This document shows, one piece after another, positions 23,306 to 32,800 of a DNA stretch of 33,883 nt. Location: the NCBI GenBank assembly GCA_022360655.1, contig JAKSCK010000112.1, forward strand, positions 1 to 33,883, in the 5' to 3' direction. The stretch is from Spirochaetales bacterium. GTDB lineage: Bacteria; Spirochaetota; Spirochaetia; DSM-2461. The notes under the pieces were generated by a model. That model searched no databases, was not told where the DNA came from, and saw nothing but the letters and a program-made list of their open reading frames with translations. Made by a program: the position numbers and the translations under genes. Each line of letters starts with the position of its first letter. Position 1 is the first letter of the stretch.

Positions 23306-24643
23306 ATGAAGAAATTGAGGAGCGTGGCGCTCATCACCCTGGCCCTTGCTGTGGCCATCCCAAACCTGTGGGCCAATGGTGAATCTGAAGCCCAGGATGA
23401 AGGCCCCCGAACGCTGGAAGTTTTTGTCTTTGCTGGCCCCATCAAAGAGGCCTTTTGGCAAGAAGTGATTGCAGAATTCAACACAAAATACCCAGAGGTT
23501 GAGGTTGAACTCACAGCCATACCCAAAATCAATGACCAGGTTCGTCCTCGAATCGCGGCCAGTGATCCCCCTGATGTCTACTTTGTGGCTGGAGCCAACA
23601 ATATCCCCGTTGATCAATTGGTTGCGGAAGATTTGATTGTGTCTCTTCAGCCTCTTCTTGACGCAGAAGTTTGGGAAGGCGGATCCAATTTTGCCGATTC
23701 CTTGGCCCCAGGAAATGTGAAGTACTTTGATGGAACCCCCTACAGCATCGTTCTCCCCAAACATATTGTGGGATTCTGGTACCATGAACCCACATTCCAA
23801 GCCAAGGGGTGGGACGTCCCCAAAAACTTTGCAGACTTCCAAGCTCTTTGCCCTGAGATTGAAGCCGCCGGCATGGCTCCCATGGTCACCACAGGAATTT
23901 ATCCCTACTACTTCAAAGACTTTGTTTTGAAAAGTTCCGTGGCCTCCGCTGCTGGTCGTCAGGCTCTTCTGGATTGGAAGAACCTTAAACCAGGTTTCTT
24001 TACCTCTGAAGCCTTCCGAAGCGTTCTGGAACGCTATCAGTGGGTGATTGAGAATGATTATCTTCTCAAGGGCAGTGAAGGAATGAATCATGTGGCCAGC
24101 CAATCTGAATGGGTGCATGGAAAGGCCGCTTTTGTTCCCACAGGTACATGGCTTGAAGCAGAGATGAAGAATGACTTCCCTGAAGGATTTGCAGAAGGCA
24201 TCCGTTTCACTCCCTCCTTCTTTATTGGTGAGAATGATCCTCAAGTTGTGCATCCTCTTGGTGCTGCTTCCATGACCGTTTTTGATACGCCAGAGCAGGA
24301 TCTCAGTCTAGAATTCCTTCGTACCCTTTACTCAAAAGATGTCATCAAGAAAATGACGGAAATCACCAATATTCTCTCCATTGTCCCAGCAGCAAACTCT
24401 GTTTCACAGAAAAGCGCTGCTGTTTCCAGTGCGGTGGACTTCTATGATTCCCTTGAAGTTGTGACCTGGCCCGTTGGTGGCTATGGCTCACAAGATGTTG
24501 ATAGAGAATTGGCTGCAAAACTTCAGGGCTTAATGACAGGACAAATCACTGCTGAGGAGATTTGCGAAGCTCTTGAAGCCAAAGCTGCAGAAGTTCGGAA
24601 TGATCCCGATGCCATCTTCTTTGAGGCCTATTTCCCAGAGTAA
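23306..24643 (+). CDS. ABC transporter sugar-binding protein (family 1)
   Basis: A 445-residue solute-binding protein of the MalE/UgpB type. MKKLRSVALITLALAVAIPNLWA is a type I signal peptide, and the mature start NGESE resembles many spirochaete binding proteins. The body shows the fold's usual parts: LEVFVFAGPIKEAFWQEVIAEFNTKYPEVEVEL, SDPPDVYFVAG, GTPYSIVLPKHIVGFWYHEPTF and FVPTGTWLEAEM. It should capture an oligo- or monosaccharide in the periplasm and pass it to the two permeases downstream. GAGGAG lies 6 nt before the ATG at 23306; a frame reaching back into the ROK gene is not credible as its start. The sulfatases in the same operon suggest a sulfated or desulfated glycan fragment as ligand, but the sequence does not say which. 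Confidence 0.93.
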   Translation: MKKLRSVALITLALAVAIPNLWANGESEAQDEGPRTLEVFVFAGPIKEAFWQEVIAEFNTKYPEVEVELTAIPKINDQVRPRIAASDPPDVYFVAGANNIPVDQLVAEDLIVSLQPLLDAEVWEGGSNFADSLAPGNVKYFDGTPYSIVLPKHIVGFWYHEPTFQAKGWDVPKNFADFQALCPEIEAAGMAPMVTTGIYPYYFKDFVLKSSVASAAGRQALLDWKNLKPGFFTSEAFRSVLERYQWVIENDYLLKGSEGMNHVASQSEWVHGKAAFVPTGTWLEAEMKNDFPEGFAEGIRFTPSFFIGENDPQVVHPLGAASMTVFDTPEQDLSLEFLRTLYSKDVIKKMTEITNILSIVPAANSVSQKSAAVSSAVDFYDSLEVVTWPVGGYGSQDVDRELAAKLQGLMTGQITAEEICEALEAKAAEVRNDPDAIFFEAYFPE

Positions 24644-24656
24644 TTCACCCTGTTCT

Positions 24657-24708
24657 GAACCCTTATAAGGTTCAACTTTGTTGATTCTATGGAGCCCTTC
24701 GGGGCTCC
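24657..24708 (+). other. Two intercistronic hairpins between binding protein and permease
   Basis: GAACC/GGTTC (24657-24673, loop CTTATAA) and GGAGCCC/GGGCTCC (24691-24708, loop TTCG) lie in the 106-nt gap. Neither is followed by a T-tract. Such hairpins often shield the upstream mRNA so that more binding protein than permease is made, as in malE-malF. Confidence 0.55.
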
Positions 24709-24749
24709 ACACCCCCCCAAGGATTCATCAACATAATTGAGGATTAAGC

Positions 24750-25673
24750 ATGCAAGGACATACACCAACGCCGGTTTTTTCGGTGCGGGACAAGAGAAAT
24801 CTGCTCTTCATCATCCTCGGCCTTGTGCCTGCGGCCGCATTAGCTTTCTGGCTCCACATTCTCCCGGTTTTCCAAGGTCTCTATCTGAGCCTTTTCCGCT
24901 GGAGTGGACTCTCTCCAAAACGCAAGTTTGTTGGCCTTGCCAATTTCCGGGCCCTGGCCAATGATAGCCTTGTCTGGAAAGCCCTTGGCCATGATGTGTA
25001 TATGGTGGTGTTTCGACTCACCGCTGTTATCGTTCTGGCCCTTCTTTTTGCCGGTATTCTGCACTTCTCCAGCCGAAGAAAGCAAAAAATCGTTCAAGGG
25101 CTCTTTTTCTTTCCCAATGTGCTTTCCGTTGCTGTGGTTGGTATCATCTTCACCTTCATCTACAACCCTTCTATTGGAGCACTCAACGCGATTCTGACCA
25201 ACTTGGGACTGGAAAATCTCACCCAAGCCTGGCTTGGAAATCCTAAAACAGCCTTCCCTGCCGTTCTCTTCCCCACTGTTTGGGGAGCCGTTGGCTACCA
25301 GATGCTTCTGCTTTTTGCCGGAATGTCTTCCATTCCCAAGGCCTACACAGAAGTGGCCCTGCTCGAAGGTGCCACAAGGATTCAAGAGTTTTTCCAGGTC
25401 ACCCTTCCCCTCCTTCGTAATGTGGTGAAAACCTGTGTGTCCTTGGTGGTCATCAACACCTTGAACCGCACCTTCATTTTCATTCGGGTTATGACCAAAG
25501 GAGGGCCCAATGATGCCACAGAAGTCTTGGGGAACTACATGTTCTATCAAGGTTTTGAAAACTTTAAATTTGGCTATGCCACCAGCATTGCTGTCATCAA
25601 CTTCACCTTAGCCCTTGTCCTCACCTTTGTGGTCACCCGACTGCTGAAAAAGGAGAATTTGGAATATGCCTAA
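24750..25673 (+). CDS. ABC sugar permease, MalF/LacF type
   Basis: A 307-residue membrane protein with six predicted helices (about residues 20-45, 80-105, 115-140, 165-185, 215-235, 275-295). The cytoplasmic EAA loop reads EVALLEGATRIQEFFQVTLPLL and docks with the ABC ATPase. With the next permease and the preceding binding protein it forms an importer of the carbohydrate uptake transporter 1 group. GAGGA lies about 8 nt before the ATG. Its 3' end overlaps the next gene by 8 nt. No ATPase gene accompanies it, so a shared MsmK-like ATPase elsewhere in the genome is expected. Confidence 0.94.
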   Translation: MQGHTPTPVFSVRDKRNLLFIILGLVPAAALAFWLHILPVFQGLYLSLFRWSGLSPKRKFVGLANFRALANDSLVWKALGHDVYMVVFRLTAVIVLALLFAGILHFSSRRKQKIVQGLFFFPNVLSVAVVGIIFTFIYNPSIGALNAILTNLGLENLTQAWLGNPKTAFPAVLFPTVWGAVGYQMLLLFAGMSSIPKAYTEVALLEGATRIQEFFQVTLPLLRNVVKTCVSLVVINTLNRTFIFIRVMTKGGPNDATEVLGNYMFYQGFENFKFGYATSIAVINFTLALVLTFVVTRLLKKENLEYA

Positions 25674-26505
25674 ACAGAAATACACTTTTGCATCCATTCT
25701 CAGAGACTCCATCCTCATCCTTTGGGGACTCATCATTCTGCTCCCTCTTTGTTGGGTTCTCATTGGATCGTTCAAAAACAATGTCCAGCTCTATGAGAAT
25801 CCATGGGGACTTCCCACGGAATACCACTTTGAGAACTTTGCCCGAGCCTGGAGTGAGGCCCAAATTGGCCTGTTCTTTGTGAACAGCATTGTGGTGACCG
25901 CCTTTTCCGTCACCATTGGAGTCTTCCTCTCTGTTCTAGCCGCTTATGTGGTGAATCGATTCCCCTATCGAATTGTGAAGTTTGCTTTCTGGGCTTTCAC
26001 AGCTTCCATGATGCTCCCGCTGGTGCTCACCCTTGTTCCCAAATTCCTCATCATTCGGGATGCAGGACTTTTGGATTCACGAATGGGCCTTGTGTTGGTG
26101 TATGTGGCTGGTGCCATTCCCTTTGGTGTCTTCACCATGGAATCCTTCTTTGCCTCGCTTCCAAAATCCTTTGAAGAATCGGCCTTTATTGATGGCGCAG
26201 GACCATTCACCACCTTCTTGCGCATCATCACCCCTCTCACGGCTCCAGGTGTCACCGTCATCACCATCTTCCAATTCCTGGGCAGTTGGAATGAGTTTTA
26301 TCACGCCATGGTATTGGTTTCATCTCCAGCCAAATTCACCATTCCCTTGGGAATGGTTCGACTCATTGAAGTTCAACAGTATTCCATCGAGTGGGGCCCC
26401 ATTTTTGCTGGAATGGTGATTGTGATCATTCCCATTTTGGCCTTCTTTGCACTCACTCAGAAAAGACTGGTGGGAGGCCTCACGGCTGGAGGATTGAAGG
26501 GCTGA
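25666..26505 (+). CDS. ABC sugar permease, MalG/LacG type
   Basis: A 279-residue inner-membrane partner with six predicted helices, starting with SILILWGLIILLPLCWVLIGSF. Its EAA loop is EESAFIDGAGPFTTFLRIITPL, and the C-terminus ending QKRLVGGLTAGGLKG is the classic tail of MalG-type permeases. The start overlaps the upstream permease by 8 nt and lies 6 nt after GGAGAA within it, so the two are translationally coupled. It belongs to the same carbohydrate importer. Confidence 0.95.
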   Translation: MPKQKYTFASILRDSILILWGLIILLPLCWVLIGSFKNNVQLYENPWGLPTEYHFENFARAWSEAQIGLFFVNSIVVTAFSVTIGVFLSVLAAYVVNRFPYRIVKFAFWAFTASMMLPLVLTLVPKFLIIRDAGLLDSRMGLVLVYVAGAIPFGVFTMESFFASLPKSFEESAFIDGAGPFTTFLRIITPLTAPGVTVITIFQFLGSWNEFYHAMVLVSSPAKFTIPLGMVRLIEVQQYSIEWGPIFAGMVIVIIPILAFFALTQKRLVGGLTAGGLKG

Positions 26506-26549
26506 TTGGAAAAGCCTAGAACAAGTATTGAGGGACAAGAGAGTAACGT

Positions 26550-28046
26550 ATGCAACAGAACATTTTATACATCCTTGCTGATCAACAGCGAATCGATATG
26601 CTGGGAGCCTATGGTCACCCCATGGTGCAAACTCCCAACATTGATAAGTTGGCCCAAGATGGAATTCGGTTTAATCAAACCTACACTCCCACATCCATCT
26701 GTGGACCGGCCCGAACCTCCCTCTTTACTGGACATCTTCCCCATGTTCATGGAGTGGAACAGAATGCAGAAAATGGGAGAAACCGGTTTGCCAAGGCCGA
26801 CCCCGTCCCCCACATTCCCACCTTTGGGGATCATCTGAAAGACTATGACAAAATCTACTTGGGAAAATGGCATGTGGCCGAGTCCAGTCTTCCCAGCAAC
26901 TATGGATTTCGTGGTCATGATTTCCCAGGCTATGGATATCCGGGGTCCGGGGTGTATCCGAACCTGGTGTTCAACCAAGGTCCAGGTGAGCCAAATCGTT
27001 ACCGCGAATGGCTTGATGAACAGAATCGCCCATACCCTGAAGTGAGTGAGGCCTTTTTTGGTGACAACCCCCACCTTCAGGTCCAAGAACTCCAAGGGAA
27101 GCTCTCTGGAAAACCAGAAGACACCATTCCCGCTTTCCTGGCCTCTGAGGCCATTGAAACACTAAAGAATCGCCAGCATCTGGCCCATTCTTCCGGAGCA
27201 AAAGAAGAAAACACACCCTTCTTCCTTTGGATGAATTTCTGGGGCCCCCACACGCCCTGCATCCTCCCAGAACCCTATTACTCCATGTATGATCCAAAGG
27301 AAATTGCGGAAGATCCCACCTTCCAAGAGACCTTTGCTGACAAACCCCTCCACCACAAACGGGTGTCACATATGTGGGGTGTTCATGACCTCCAGTGGGA
27401 TCAATGGGCCGAAATTGTGGCCCGTTATTTGGGCTACATCACCCTTATCGATCATCAGATTGGACGCGTATTAAATTACCTTGAAGAAAGTGGATTAGCG
27501 GCTACAACCACCGTTGTTTATACTGCCGATCATGGTGATGCCATGGGAGCCCATAAACTCATTGAAAAGGGTGAGTTTATGTACGATGAAACCTATCGCA
27601 TTCCCCTCATTGTCCGCTCTCCTCTCAACCCACAGCCAGGCCGTGAGGTGAATGCGTTCACCTACCTTCACGACCTCTTTCCCACAGCCATGGATCTCGC
27701 TGGAGAGCACATTCCAGAACGTCCGCAAGCCAAAAGCTTGGGTCCCATCATTCGTGGAGAAGTGGATACTCTTGGGCGGGATGCCGTCTTTGGCCAGTTC
27801 ACCGGACATTTTACCGATCTCAATCAACGTATGATTCGCACACAAAGCCACAAACTGGTGTTCAATGGCCCGGCCCTCGGGGAACTCTATGATTTGGAAA
27901 ACGATCCAAAAGAAACCACCAATCACATTGATAACCCAGCCTATGCTCTGGTGAAGAAAACCTTGATCAACAGACTTCTCCAAGAATGCGCGGAACAAGG
28001 GGATTGGGCCGAAGAATGGTTGAGCCGGATTCAGGAGGTGTACTGA
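26550..28046 (+). CDS. Type I (formylglycine) sulfatase A
   Basis: A 498-residue arylsulfatase-family hydrolase. Cys51 in SICGPARTSLFTG fits the C-x-[AP]-x-R signature whose Cys is converted to formylglycine. Metal-site segments are ILADQQRIDMLGAYG at the N-terminus and YTADHGDAMGAHKLIEKG (about residue 325). LYLGKWH-type sequence KIYLGKWHVAES carries the conserved Lys-Trp-His. There is no signal peptide, so it is cytoplasmic and should act on sugars already imported by the adjoining ABC system, or on small sulfate esters. It lies 44 bp after the permease gene and 1 bp before a second sulfatase. The maturation enzyme is not in view; a Cys-type enzyme in an anaerobe would use a radical-SAM anSME. 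Confidence 0.93.
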   Translation: MQQNILYILADQQRIDMLGAYGHPMVQTPNIDKLAQDGIRFNQTYTPTSICGPARTSLFTGHLPHVHGVEQNAENGRNRFAKADPVPHIPTFGDHLKDYDKIYLGKWHVAESSLPSNYGFRGHDFPGYGYPGSGVYPNLVFNQGPGEPNRYREWLDEQNRPYPEVSEAFFGDNPHLQVQELQGKLSGKPEDTIPAFLASEAIETLKNRQHLAHSSGAKEENTPFFLWMNFWGPHTPCILPEPYYSMYDPKEIAEDPTFQETFADKPLHHKRVSHMWGVHDLQWDQWAEIVARYLGYITLIDHQIGRVLNYLEESGLAATTTVVYTADHGDAMGAHKLIEKGEFMYDETYRIPLIVRSPLNPQPGREVNAFTYLHDLFPTAMDLAGEHIPERPQAKSLGPIIRGEVDTLGRDAVFGQFTGHFTDLNQRMIRTQSHKLVFNGPALGELYDLENDPKETTNHIDNPAYALVKKTLINRLLQECAEQGDWAEEWLSRIQEVY

Positions 28047-28047
28047 T

Positions 28048-29520
28048 ATGAAGGCCATCATGGTGATGTACGATTCTCTGAATCGGCGAATGCTTTCACC
28101 CTACGGAAACACTCAGGTTCCCACCCCCAATTTTGACCGGCTAGCTCAAAAATGTGTGACCTTTGATTCGTCCTATGTGGGAAGCATGCCTTGCATGCCG
28201 GCTCGCCGAGAATTACACACTGGCCGCTATAATTTTCTTCATCGAAGCTGGGGCCCCCTGGAGCCCTTTGATGATTCCATGCCCCGCCAACTCAAACAGG
28301 CGGGAGTGTATTCTCATCTGGTCAGTGATCATTACCATTACTGGGAGGATGGAGGAGCCACCTATCACACGGCCTATTCCTCCTGGGAGGCCTCTCGGGG
28401 CCAGGAAGGCGACCCCTGGATGCCCTGCCCAGGAGCCCATCATGAGGAAGGCACCCAGGGGAATCCCTTCGCCTTCACCCTGCTCCAAGACCAACTCAAT
28501 AGACAGTTCATTGGACAGGAATCCCAATTTCCTCAAGCCAAAACATTTAAGGCCGGGTTGGATTTTATTGAACGGAATGCACAAGACGATAATTGGTTCT
28601 TGCAAATCGAAACATTTGATCCCCATGAGCCCTTCTTTTCCCCCGAAGAGTACAAAACCCTTTTCTCTCATTCCTTCCTGAAAGATGGAGATGATTGGCC
28701 CCGCTATGGCCGTGTCACACAATCAGCAAAAGAAGTTGAAGATATCCGAATGCGGTATTTTGCCCTCTTGGCCATGTGTGATGCCTATTTGGGGAAAGTC
28801 CTTGATGCCATGGACCGCCATGGCCTTTGGGAAGATACCATGCTCATTGTGAACACAGATCATGGTTATCTCCTTGGAGAACATGATTGGTGGGCCAAAT
28901 GTGTCCAACCCTTCTACCAGGAAGTGGCGCATACCCCCCTCTTCCTTCATGATCCGCTTAAACCAGAGCAGGCTGGAATGCGCTGTGAAAATCTTGTCCA
29001 AACCATCGACATACCCGCCACCCTCCTCCAGCATTTTCACCAACCCCTTCCCCCTGATATGGAAGGAATCCCCTTGCAAGAAGCCCTCTCTCCCAAAGGA
29101 AAGCATCGACAGACCGCTCTCTTTGGAATGTTTGGAGGACAGGTGAATGTCACCGATGGCCAATGGGTGTACATGCGGGCAGCCGCGAGTCCAGAGAATA
29201 CACCTCTTTATGAACACACCTTGATGCCCACCCACATGAAGGCCCCCTTCTCAGTGGAAGAACTCTCTCAAGCAGAACTTGCGGCCCCTCAACCCTTCAG
29301 CAAAGGCTGTCCTTTGTTGAAAATTCCAGGACGAGCAAAGCATACTCAGCATACCTTCTCATCAGCCTTGTACAATCTTCAAACGGATCCCCATCAAGAA
29401 CATCCCATTGATCATCCAGAACAAGAGCAACACATGATCAAGCTGATGATTCAACGTATGGCGGAGAATCATGCCCCTGAAGATCAATTCCACCGATTAG
29501 GCCTGCCCCTTCCTCAGTAA
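28048..29520 (+). CDS. Type I (formylglycine) sulfatase B
   Basis: A 490-residue second sulfatase, clearly diverged from its neighbour. The start MKAIMVMYDSLNRRMLSPYG carries the N-terminal metal Asp9; Cys49 in MPCMPARRELHTG is the formylglycine precursor; NTDHGYLLGEHDWW supplies the other metal ligands. No signal peptide is present. AGGAGG lies 9 nt before the ATG and overlaps the end of sulfatase A, with only one base between the two genes. The two enzymes probably remove sulfate from different positions of one imported glycan; the exact ester cannot be told. A strong hairpin after the stop marks the end of the operon. Confidence 0.92.
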   Translation: MKAIMVMYDSLNRRMLSPYGNTQVPTPNFDRLAQKCVTFDSSYVGSMPCMPARRELHTGRYNFLHRSWGPLEPFDDSMPRQLKQAGVYSHLVSDHYHYWEDGGATYHTAYSSWEASRGQEGDPWMPCPGAHHEEGTQGNPFAFTLLQDQLNRQFIGQESQFPQAKTFKAGLDFIERNAQDDNWFLQIETFDPHEPFFSPEEYKTLFSHSFLKDGDDWPRYGRVTQSAKEVEDIRMRYFALLAMCDAYLGKVLDAMDRHGLWEDTMLIVNTDHGYLLGEHDWWAKCVQPFYQEVAHTPLFLHDPLKPEQAGMRCENLVQTIDIPATLLQHFHQPLPPDMEGIPLQEALSPKGKHRQTALFGMFGGQVNVTDGQWVYMRAAASPENTPLYEHTLMPTHMKAPFSVEELSQAELAAPQPFSKGCPLLKIPGRAKHTQHTFSSALYNLQTDPHQEHPIDHPEQEQHMIKLMIQRMAENHAPEDQFHRLGLPLPQ

Positions 29521-29532
29521 CTTCCATCTCCT

Positions 29533-29574
29533 GAGAGAGAAACTCCCGCCCCTCATGAGTTTCTCTCTCATCTT
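29533..29574 (+). terminator. Terminator of the sulfatase operon
   Basis: GAGAGAGAAACTC (29533-29545) pairs perfectly with GAGTTTCTCTCTC (29557-29569), a 13-bp stem with an 11-nt loop, followed by ATCTTT. It starts 12 nt after the stop. Confidence 0.8.
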
Positions 29575-29661
29575 TCAGAGCATACCGACCAGTCTGGATT
29601 TTATTCCTTACTTTAAAACAATTAAGTCTTTGTTAAATCAATCATAAACCTCTCTAACCCG

Positions 29662-29694
29662 TTGACCTCCGTCCTGTTTTCCATAACATATAAG
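29662..29694 (+). promoter_or_regulatory. Possible promoter of the activase gene
   Basis: TTGACC (29662-29667) is followed at 16 nt by TAACAT (29684-29689); TATAAG (29689-29694) is a better -10 but 21 nt away. The rest of the 291-bp gap holds no gene that I can support. Confidence 0.35.
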
Positions 29695-29811
29695 GATATC
29701 TTGTCAAAAAAAATGGAGACTCTTCCGCGCCCCCGGCAGAACTTCTCCGCGTTATGGACAGGGGACCGACTCTGCAACCAGCAGAGTTCTTCAAGAAAGG
29801 CATTCCCACTC

Positions 29812-32800
29812 ATGAATACCCATTACTGGCTCGGCATTGATATTGGCTCTACCACCGTCAAAACCGCCCTCGTCAATCCTGAGACGAAAGCAATCCTTCA
29901 TCGAACCTATGTGCGACATGGTGCCAAGCAACGGGAAACCACCCGTTCCATCATCAAACAACTTTCCCAAGAATTTCCCGTTGCCAACATCACCCCCATA
30001 CTTTGTGGAAGCGGTGCCCGTAGCCTTGCCGAAGAACTCAAAATTCCCTACATCCAAGAGGTGGTGGCCAACTCCTTAGCCGTTCGAGAATTCCATCCAG
30101 AATCCAGAGTAGCCATTGAACTTGGCGGCCAAGATGCCAAAATCATTTTCTTCCGAACCGATGAAAGCACTGGGGAACTCATGGCCTCTGACATGCGAAT
30201 GAACGGCATTTGTGCTGGCGGCACCGGAGCCTTCCTGGATGAAGTGGCCACCCTCCTTAAAGTTCCTGTGGAACAGCTTGATTCTCTGGCAGCCAAAGGA
30301 ACACGGGTTTATGATGTTTCCGGCCGATGTGGCGTCTTTGCCAAAACCGACATCCAACCCCTGCTCAACCAGGGTGTTCCTAAAGAAGATTTGGCCCTCT
30401 CTTGTTTTCATGCCGTGGCCAAGCAAACCATTGGTGGCCTAGCACAAGGTCTCACCATCAGTCCTCCCGTCATTTTTGAGGGGGGCCCTTTGGCCTATAA
30501 CCCCACCCTCATTCGGGTTTATACAGAACGTCTTGGAATCCAAAAACACCAAACCATCGTCCCGGAAAATCAGGATGTTCTTATTGCTCATGGAGCTGCA
30601 CTTGGGATTCCCGCCATGTTCCCAGATGCTCCCATGCTGCCCCTCACTCAGCTGGCGGCCCATCCCGCCTTCACCCATCCCGCCCCTGTGGAAGAACAGG
30701 CTCCGGTTCGCCCCTACTTTGAAAACCAAGAAGAACAAGAGCAGTTCCAAGAACGCCATGCCCTTCCTGCCCTCCCCTCTCTGAAAAAATTTGCCGGTCA
30801 GGCTCTCCAGGGATATCTGGGAATTGATGCTGGATCCACCACCTCCAAATTTGTTCTCCTTCATGAAGACGGAACCCCCGTCCACACCTTCTATGCCAAG
30901 AATGAAGGCGAACCCTTGGAGGTGATGAAAGAGGGACTTCTGGCCCTCAAACGACAGTGTGATGAACTCAATATTGAGCTCACCATACTGGGAGCAGGAT
31001 CCACCGGTTATGGAGAAAACCTCTTTGCCCAGGCCTTTGGTTGTGATCATCACACCGTGGAAACCATTGCCCATGCCCGAGCCGCCTTAGAACACGACCC
31101 CAAAGCCACCTTCATCCTGGACATTGGTGGTCAGGACATGAAGGCCATCTTCTTAGACAAAGGTGTCATCACAGGAATCACTCTCAATGAAGCCTGCAGT
31201 GCAGGTTGCGGATCCTTCCTGGAAAACTTCGCCTCAACGCTCAACATTGGTGTGGAAGAGATTGCTCCCCTGGCCTTTTCCTCTCCCGCTCCATCCGTCT
31301 TGGGCTCGCGATGCACCGTATTCATGAACTCTTCTGTCATCTCAGAACAGAAGAATGGAAAAACTCCTGCAGACATCATGGCCGGACTCTGCAATTCGGT
31401 GATAGAAAATGTTTTTACCAAGGTCATCCGACTTTCCAACCTCAAAAATCTTGGTGAAAACATCATTGTGCAAGGCGGAACATTCCGTAATGATGCCGTT
31501 CTCCGTGCCATTGAACTCTTTGCCCAAAAAGAGGTTCGTCGAGCTCCCTATCCTGGGGAAATGGGCGCCATTGGCATAGCCCTCCTCACCCGGGAAAAAA
31601 TGCAGGAATCAGGAAAAACCAGCCAATTTCCCTCCTGGGAGGAATTAAAGAATCTCACCTATACCCAAGAAAGCGGCTTGGTTTGTCAGTTTTGTTCCAA
31701 TCACTGCAACCGAACCATCGTCCGCTTTTCTAACGGTGGTCAATTCATCACAGGAAACCGCTGTGAACGGGGAGAAATCCTCTCTGATGCGCCCAAAGCC
31801 AACGTCAAAGAGCAGCTCATAGCCATTCGAGATCGGCAGAAAGCCACACCCAATCTCATGGATGTCAAACGTCAACTGCTCTTTGCCGATTATTCCCCCA
31901 CCCAGCTCTCCCCCTCTAAGGCCCTACGAATCGGCATTCCCCGCGCTCTGGAATTCTGGCATTCCTACCCCTTCTGGAATGCCCTGTACACATCACTGGG
32001 CTTTGAGGTTGTGCTTTCTGATGAAAGCGACATGGACATGTTCCATTCCGGAATCTCCTCCATTCCCTCTGATACCGTCTGCTTCCCGGCCAAACTCACC
32101 CATGGACATTTAAAAAACCTTGTGGAGAAAAACGTGGATCGCATCTTCATGCCCATGATTTCCCGCATGGTCTCCGAAAACTCCAAGGCCAAATCTGAAC
32201 ATGTTTGCGCCGTGGTGAAGGGATACCCCCTTGTCCTGGAAATCAGTGATAATCCAGAGGAAAACCACAACATTCCCTTGGACAAACCCGTCTTCCACTG
32301 GACCTGTGAAAAAGCCAAACGGGATTCCATCTCCAGCTTTTTGGCCTCCACCTTTGGCATCTCCAAAAGCCTAGCCAAGCAGGCCATTCAAGAAGGAGAC
32401 AAGGCCCAAAACGCCTTCACCCATGCCTTAGAAGAAGCCGGGACCCAACTACTAGACTCTCTCAAAGACAATGAATTTGCCGTGGTGATCGCAGGACGCC
32501 CCTACCATGCCGATGAACTCATCAACCATGATATTCCCGCTCACTTCAACCGCCTAGGAGTTCCCGTCCTGCCCCTAGAGGCTCTCCCCAGCCTTCATGA
32601 GGCCAACCTCAATCCCGTGCGGGCTGAGCTCACCGTCAATTTCCATGTCCGCATGTTCTCCGGCGCCAAACGCGTGGCCGAACATCCCAAACTGGAATAT
32701 CTCCAAATTGTCAGCTTTGGCTGCGGTCATGATGCCGTCATCACCGATGAAGTCACTCGCCTCCTCTCCGAAGGAGCAGGAAAGAGCCCCTTAGTCCTCA

